A stretch of 64,000 nt of DNA from Cherax quadricarinatus (lineage: Eukaryota > Arthropoda > Malacostraca > Decapoda > Parastacidae), in assembly GCF_038502225.1 (NCBI RefSeq), contig NC_091372.1, positions 1,718,534-1,782,533 on the forward strand, given 5' to 3'. The notes beneath the pieces were generated by a model that saw nothing but the letters and a program-made list of their open reading frames with translations, searched no databases and was not told the DNA's origin. This document shows, in pieces, positions 58,801-64,000 of this stretch. How positions within the stretch are numbered: the first letter of the stretch is position 1; each line of letters starts with the position of its first letter. Made by a program: the position numbers and the translations under genes.

Positions 58801-61800
58801 TACACAGGTCAAGTACACAAAGTGTACATGTACACAGGTCAGGTACACACACCATATATAACAGTTCTAGCATCACTGGTGTGGTTCACACAGTGTACAC
58901 GTACACAGGTCAGGTACACACAGTGTACATGTACACAGGTCAGGTACACACACCATATATAACAGTTCTAGCATCACTGGTGTGGTTCACACAGTGTACA
59001 CGTACACAGGTCAGGTACACACAGTGTACATGTACACAGGTCAGGTACACACACCATATATAACAGTTCTAGCATCACTGGTGTGGTTCACACAGTGTAC
59101 ATGTACACAGGTCAGGTACACACACCATATATAACAGTTCTAGCATCACTGGTGTGGTTCACACAGTATGCACGTACACAGGTCAGGTACACACAGTGTA
59201 CATGTACACAGGTCAGGTACACACACCATATATAACAGTTATAGCATCACTGGTGTGGTTCTCACAGTGTGCACGTACACAGGTCAGGTACACACACCAT
59301 ATATAACAGTTATAGCATCACTGGTGTGGTTCACACAGTGTGCACGTACACAGGTCAGGTTCACACAGTGTACACGTACACAGGTCAGGTACACACACCA
59401 TATATAGCAGTTCTAGCATCACTGGTGTGGTTCACACAGTGTACACGTACACAGGTCAGGTACACACACCATATATAATAGTTCTAGCATCACTGGTGTG
59501 GTTCACACAGTGTGCACGTACACAGGTCAGGTACACACACCATATATAACAGTTCTAGCATCACTGGTGTGATTCACACAGTGTACACGTACACAGGTCA
59601 GGTACACACAGTGTACATGTACACAGGTCAGGTACACAGTGTGCACATACACAGGTCAGTTGCACACAGTGTGCATATACACAGGTCGGGTAGTGTGCAC
59701 GTACACAGGTCAGGTGCACACAGTGTGCACGTACACAGGTCAGGTACACAGTGTGCACATACACAGGTCAGTTGCACAGTGTGCATATACACAGGTCGGG
59801 TAGTGTGCACGTACACAGGTCAGGTGCACACAGTGTGCACGTGCACAGGTCAGGTACACAGTGTGCACGTACACAGGTCAGGTACAGTGTGCACATACAC
59901 AGGTCAGGTACACATAGAGTGTTCATACACAGGTCAGGTACACAGTGTGCACGTACACATGTCAGGTACACTGTGCACGTACACAGGTCAGGTACACAGT
60001 GTGCACATACACAAGTCAGGTACACATAGTGTGTACATACACAAGTCAGGTACACACCATATATAAGTGTTATAGCATCACTGGTGTGGTTCACACAGTG
60101 TGCACGTACACAGTTCAGGTACAGAGTGCACTTATACAGGTCAGGTGCACACAGACTGCACGTACACTGGTCAGGTGCACACAGTGTGCACGTACACAGA
60201 TCAGGCAGTGTGCACGTACACAGGTCAAGTACACACTACATATATAACAGTGTTATAGCATCACTGATGTGGTTCACAGTGTGCACGTACACAGATCAGG
60301 TAGTGTGCACATACACAGGTCAGGTACACACAGTGTACGTACACAGGTCAGGTAGTGTGCACATACACAGGTCAGGTACACAGAGTGTACGTACACAGGT
60401 CAGGTAGTGTGCACATACACAGGTCAGGTAGTGTGCACATACACAGGTCAGGTACACAGAGTGTACGTACACAGGTCAGGTAGTGTGAACATACACAGGT
60501 CAGGTACACAGTGTACGTACACAGGTCAGGTAGTGTGAACATACACAAGTCAGGTACACACAGTGTGCGCGTACACAGGTTAGGTACACACAGTGTGCAC
60601 GTACACAGGTCAGGTACACAGTGCACGTACACAGGTCAGGTACACACACCATATATAACTGGTGTGGTTCACACAGTGTGCACGTACACAGGTCAGGTAC
60701 ACACAGTGTGCACGTACACAGGTCAGGTACACACAGTGTGCACGTACAAAGGTCAGGTACACACAGTGTGCACGTACACAGGTCAGATACACACACCATA
60801 TATAACTGGTGTGGTTCACACAGTGTGCACGTACACAGATCAGGTACACACAGTGTACACGTACACAGGTCTGGTACACACACCATATATAACAGTTATA
60901 GCATCACTTGTGTGGTTCACACAGTGTACACGTACACAGGTCAGGTACACAGTGTGCACGTACACAGGTCAGGTACACACACCATATATAACAGTTATAG
61001 CATCACTGGTGTGGTTCTCACAGTGTGCACGTACACAGGTCAGGTACACACACCATATATAACAGTTATAGCATCACTGGTGTGGTTCTCACAGTGTGCA
61101 CGTACACTGGTCAGGTACACACACCATATATAACAGTTATAGCATCACTGGTGTGGTTCACACAGTGTGCACGTACACAGGTCAGGTACACACAGTGTGC
61201 ACGTACACAGGTCTGGTACACACACCATATATAACAGTTATAGCATCACTGGTGTGGTTCACACAGTGTGCACGTACACAGGTCAGGTTTACACAGTGTA
61301 CACGTACACAGGTCAGGTACACACACCATATATAGCAGTTCTAGCATCACTGGTGTGGTTCACACAGTGTGCACGTACACAGGTCAGGTACACACACCAT
61401 ATATAACAGTTATAGCATCACTGGTGTGGTTCACACAGTGTGCACGTACACAGGTCAGGTTCACACAGTGTACACGTACACAGGTCAGGTACACACACCA
61501 TATATAGCAGTTCTAGCATCACTGGTGTGGTTCACACAGTGTCCACGTACACAGGTCAGGTACACACAGTGTACATGTACACAGGTCAGGTACACACACC
61601 ATATATAACAGTTATAGCATCACTGGTGTGGTTCACACAGTGTACACGTACACAGGTCAGGTACACACACCATATATAATAGTTCTAGCATCACTGGTGT
61701 GGTTCACACAGTGTGCACGTACACAGGTCAGGTACACACACCATATATAATAGTTCTAGCATCACTGGTGTGGTTCACACAGTGTACACGTACACAGGTC

Positions 61801-64000
61801 AGGTACACACACCATATATAATAGTTCTAGCATCACTGGTGTGGTTCACACAGTGTGCACGTACACAGGTCAGGTACACACACCATATATAACAGTTCTA
61901 GCATCACTGGTGTGATTCACACAGTGTACACGTACACAGGTCAAGTACACAAAGTGTACATGTACACAGGTCAGGTACACACACCATATATAACAGTTCT
62001 AGCATCACTGGTGTGGTTCACACAGTGTACACGTACACAGGTCAGGTACACACAGTGTACATGTACACAGGTCAGGTACACACACCATATATAATAGTTC
62101 TAGCATCACTGGTGTGGTTCACACAGTGTACACGTACACAGGTCAGGTACACACAGTGTACATGTACACAGGTCAGGTACACACACCATATATAACAGTT
62201 CTAGCATCACTGGTGTGGTTCATACAGTGTACATGTACACAGGTCAGGTACACACACCATATATAACAGTTCTAGCATCACTGGTGTGGTTCACACAGTG
62301 TGCACGTACACAGGTCAGGTACACACAGTGTACATGTACACAGGTCAGGTACAGACACCATATATAACAGTTCTAGCATCACTGGTGTGGTTCACACAGT
62401 GTGCACGTACACAGGTCAGGTTCACACAGTGTACATGTACACAGGTCAGGTACACACACCATATATAACAGTTCTAGCATCACTGGTGTGGTTCACACAG
62501 TGTGCACGTACACAGGTCAGGTACGCACAGTGTACACGTACACAGGTCAGGTACACACAGTGTACATGTACACAGGTCAGGTACACACACCATATATAAC
62601 AGTTCTAGCATCACTGGTGTGGTTCACACAGTGTACACGTACACAGGTCAGGTACACACAGTGTACATGTACACAGGTCTGGTACACACACCATATATAA
62701 CAGTTCTAGCATCACTGGTGTGGTTCACACAGTGTGCACGTACACAGGTCAGGTACACACAGTGTACATGTACACAGGTCAGGTACACACACCATATATA
62801 ACAGTTATAGCATCACTGGTGTGGTTCACACAGTGTGCACGTACACAGGTCAGGTACACACAGTGTACATGTACACAGGTCAGGTACACACACCATATAT
62901 AACAGTTATAGCATCACTGGTGCGGTTCACACAGTGTGCACGTACACAGGTCAGGTACACACAGTGTGCACGTACACAGGTCAGGTACACACACCATATA
63001 TAATAGTTATAGCATCACTGGTGTGGTTCACACAGTGTGCACGTACACAGGTCAGGTACACACACCATATATAACAGTTATAGCATCACTGGTGTGGTTC
63101 ACACAGTGTGCACGTACACAGGTCAGGTACACACACCATTTATAATAGTTATTGCATCACTGGTGTGGTTCACACAGTGTACATGTACACAGGTCAGGTA
63201 CACACACCATATATAACAGTTATAGCATCACTGGTGTGGTTCACACAGTGTGCACGTACACAGGTCAGGTACACACAGTGTGCACGTACACAGGTCAGGT
63301 ACACACACCATATATAATAGTTATAGCATCACTGGTGTGGTTCACACAGTGTGCACGTACACATGTCAGGTACACACACCATATATAACAGTTATAGCAT
63401 CACTGGTGTGGTTCACACAGTGTGCACGTACACAGGTCAGGTACACACACCATATATAATAGTTATAGCATCACTGGTGTGGTTCACACAGTGTGCACGT
63501 ACACAGGTCAGGTACACACACCATATATAACAGTTATAGCATCACTGGTGTGGTTCACACAGTGTACATGTACACAGGTCAGGTACACACACCATATATA
63601 ACAGTTATAGCATCACTAGTGTGGTTCACACAGTGTGCACGTACACAGGTCAGGTACTCACAGTGTGCACGTACACAGGTCAGGTACACACACCATATAT
63701 AATAGTTATAGCATCACTGGTGTGGTTCACACAGTGTGCACGTACACAGGTCAGGTACACACACCATATATAACAGTTATAGCATCACTGGTGTGGTTCA
63801 CACAGTGTGCACGTACACAGGTCAGGTACACACAGTGTGCACGTACACAGGTCAGGTACACACACCATATATAATAGTTATAGCATCACTGGTGTGGTTC
63901 ACACAGTGTGCACGTACACAGGTCAGGTACACACACCATATATAACAGTTATAGCATCACTGGTGTGGTTCACACAGTGTGCACGTACACAGGTCAGGTA
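55886..64000. repeat. 71/101-bp composite satellite running off the window
   Basis: A 41-bp block (CACCATATATAACAGTTATA then GCATCACTGGTGTGGTT) is joined to one or two copies of the 30-bp unit, giving 71- or 101-bp repeats. Some units contain the 14-bp palindrome GTGTACATGTACAC. A 3132-bp tandem duplication spans about 56.06-59.19 and 59.19-62.32 kb. The array continues beyond 64000. Confidence 0.95.

Noticed and set aside
54779..64000. Dozens of frames containing HVHRSGTH or VRAHCVYLTC
   Set aside because: All track the 30/71/101-bp satellite and recur at satellite spacing on both strands.

Overview
The window looks like a gene-poor, repeat-dense stretch of a large animal genome, most likely a decapod crustacean such as a crayfish. 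That placement is an inference from the mix of CR1-like, RTE-like and Jockey-like LINEs, tRNA-derived SINEs, Penelope-like foldback elements and very long microsatellites. No host protein-coding gene, true tRNA, rRNA or CRISPR can be supported. Every long open frame is either a broken retrotransposon or a tandem array whose monomer length is a multiple of three (15, 18, 21, 36 or 51 bp).

Layout. 1-3622: four satellites (64, 51, 20 and 22 bp). 3629-4650: a tRNA-derived SINE split by a 700-bp foldback element. 4820-9180: a LINE-tail-derived 32-bp satellite, a fossil CR1-like LINE split by a second foldback, and a 15-bp satellite split by a LINE tail. 9238-11434: microsatellites, CR1-like 3' ends and an inverted tRNA-SINE pair. 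11433-15755 (minus): a nearly full-length RTE-like LINE whose 3' UTR carries a 930-bp expansion of an 18-bp unit and whose endonuclease is split by a SINE-like insertion. 16026-21245: two head-to-tail CR1-like copies and a fossil third. 21785-25445: 41-, 21-, 18- and 49-bp arrays, with one retroposon and a third foldback. 25912-32294: a 6.4-kb CGTTCA satellite. 32428-35590: a MITE-like element and CR1-like LINEs with a nested Jockey-like insertion. 36430-41070: 20-, 36- and 28-bp satellites split by another LINE. 41250-41706: a fourth foldback and an interspersed repeat. 41909-53902: a 12-kb, 28-bp satellite holding two copies of a 320-bp foldback. 53968-64000: a 15-bp array, then a 30/71-bp satellite with a 3132-bp higher-order duplication. 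Tandem arrays make up roughly 60% of the window by my rough count.

The most interesting signal is shared by the foldback elements. Each arm carries a compact RNA-like motif matching the hammerhead ribozyme layout: an NTGANNA core, a stem II hairpin, then GAAAC and a GTT or GTC triplet. Across copies the core 3-8 pair occurs as C-G, T-A and G-C, and stem I changes sequence while keeping complementarity. Penelope-like retroelements are known to carry hammerhead ribozymes, so the best reading is a set of Penelope-type terminal foldbacks inserted into a SINE, a LINE, a microsatellite and a satellite.
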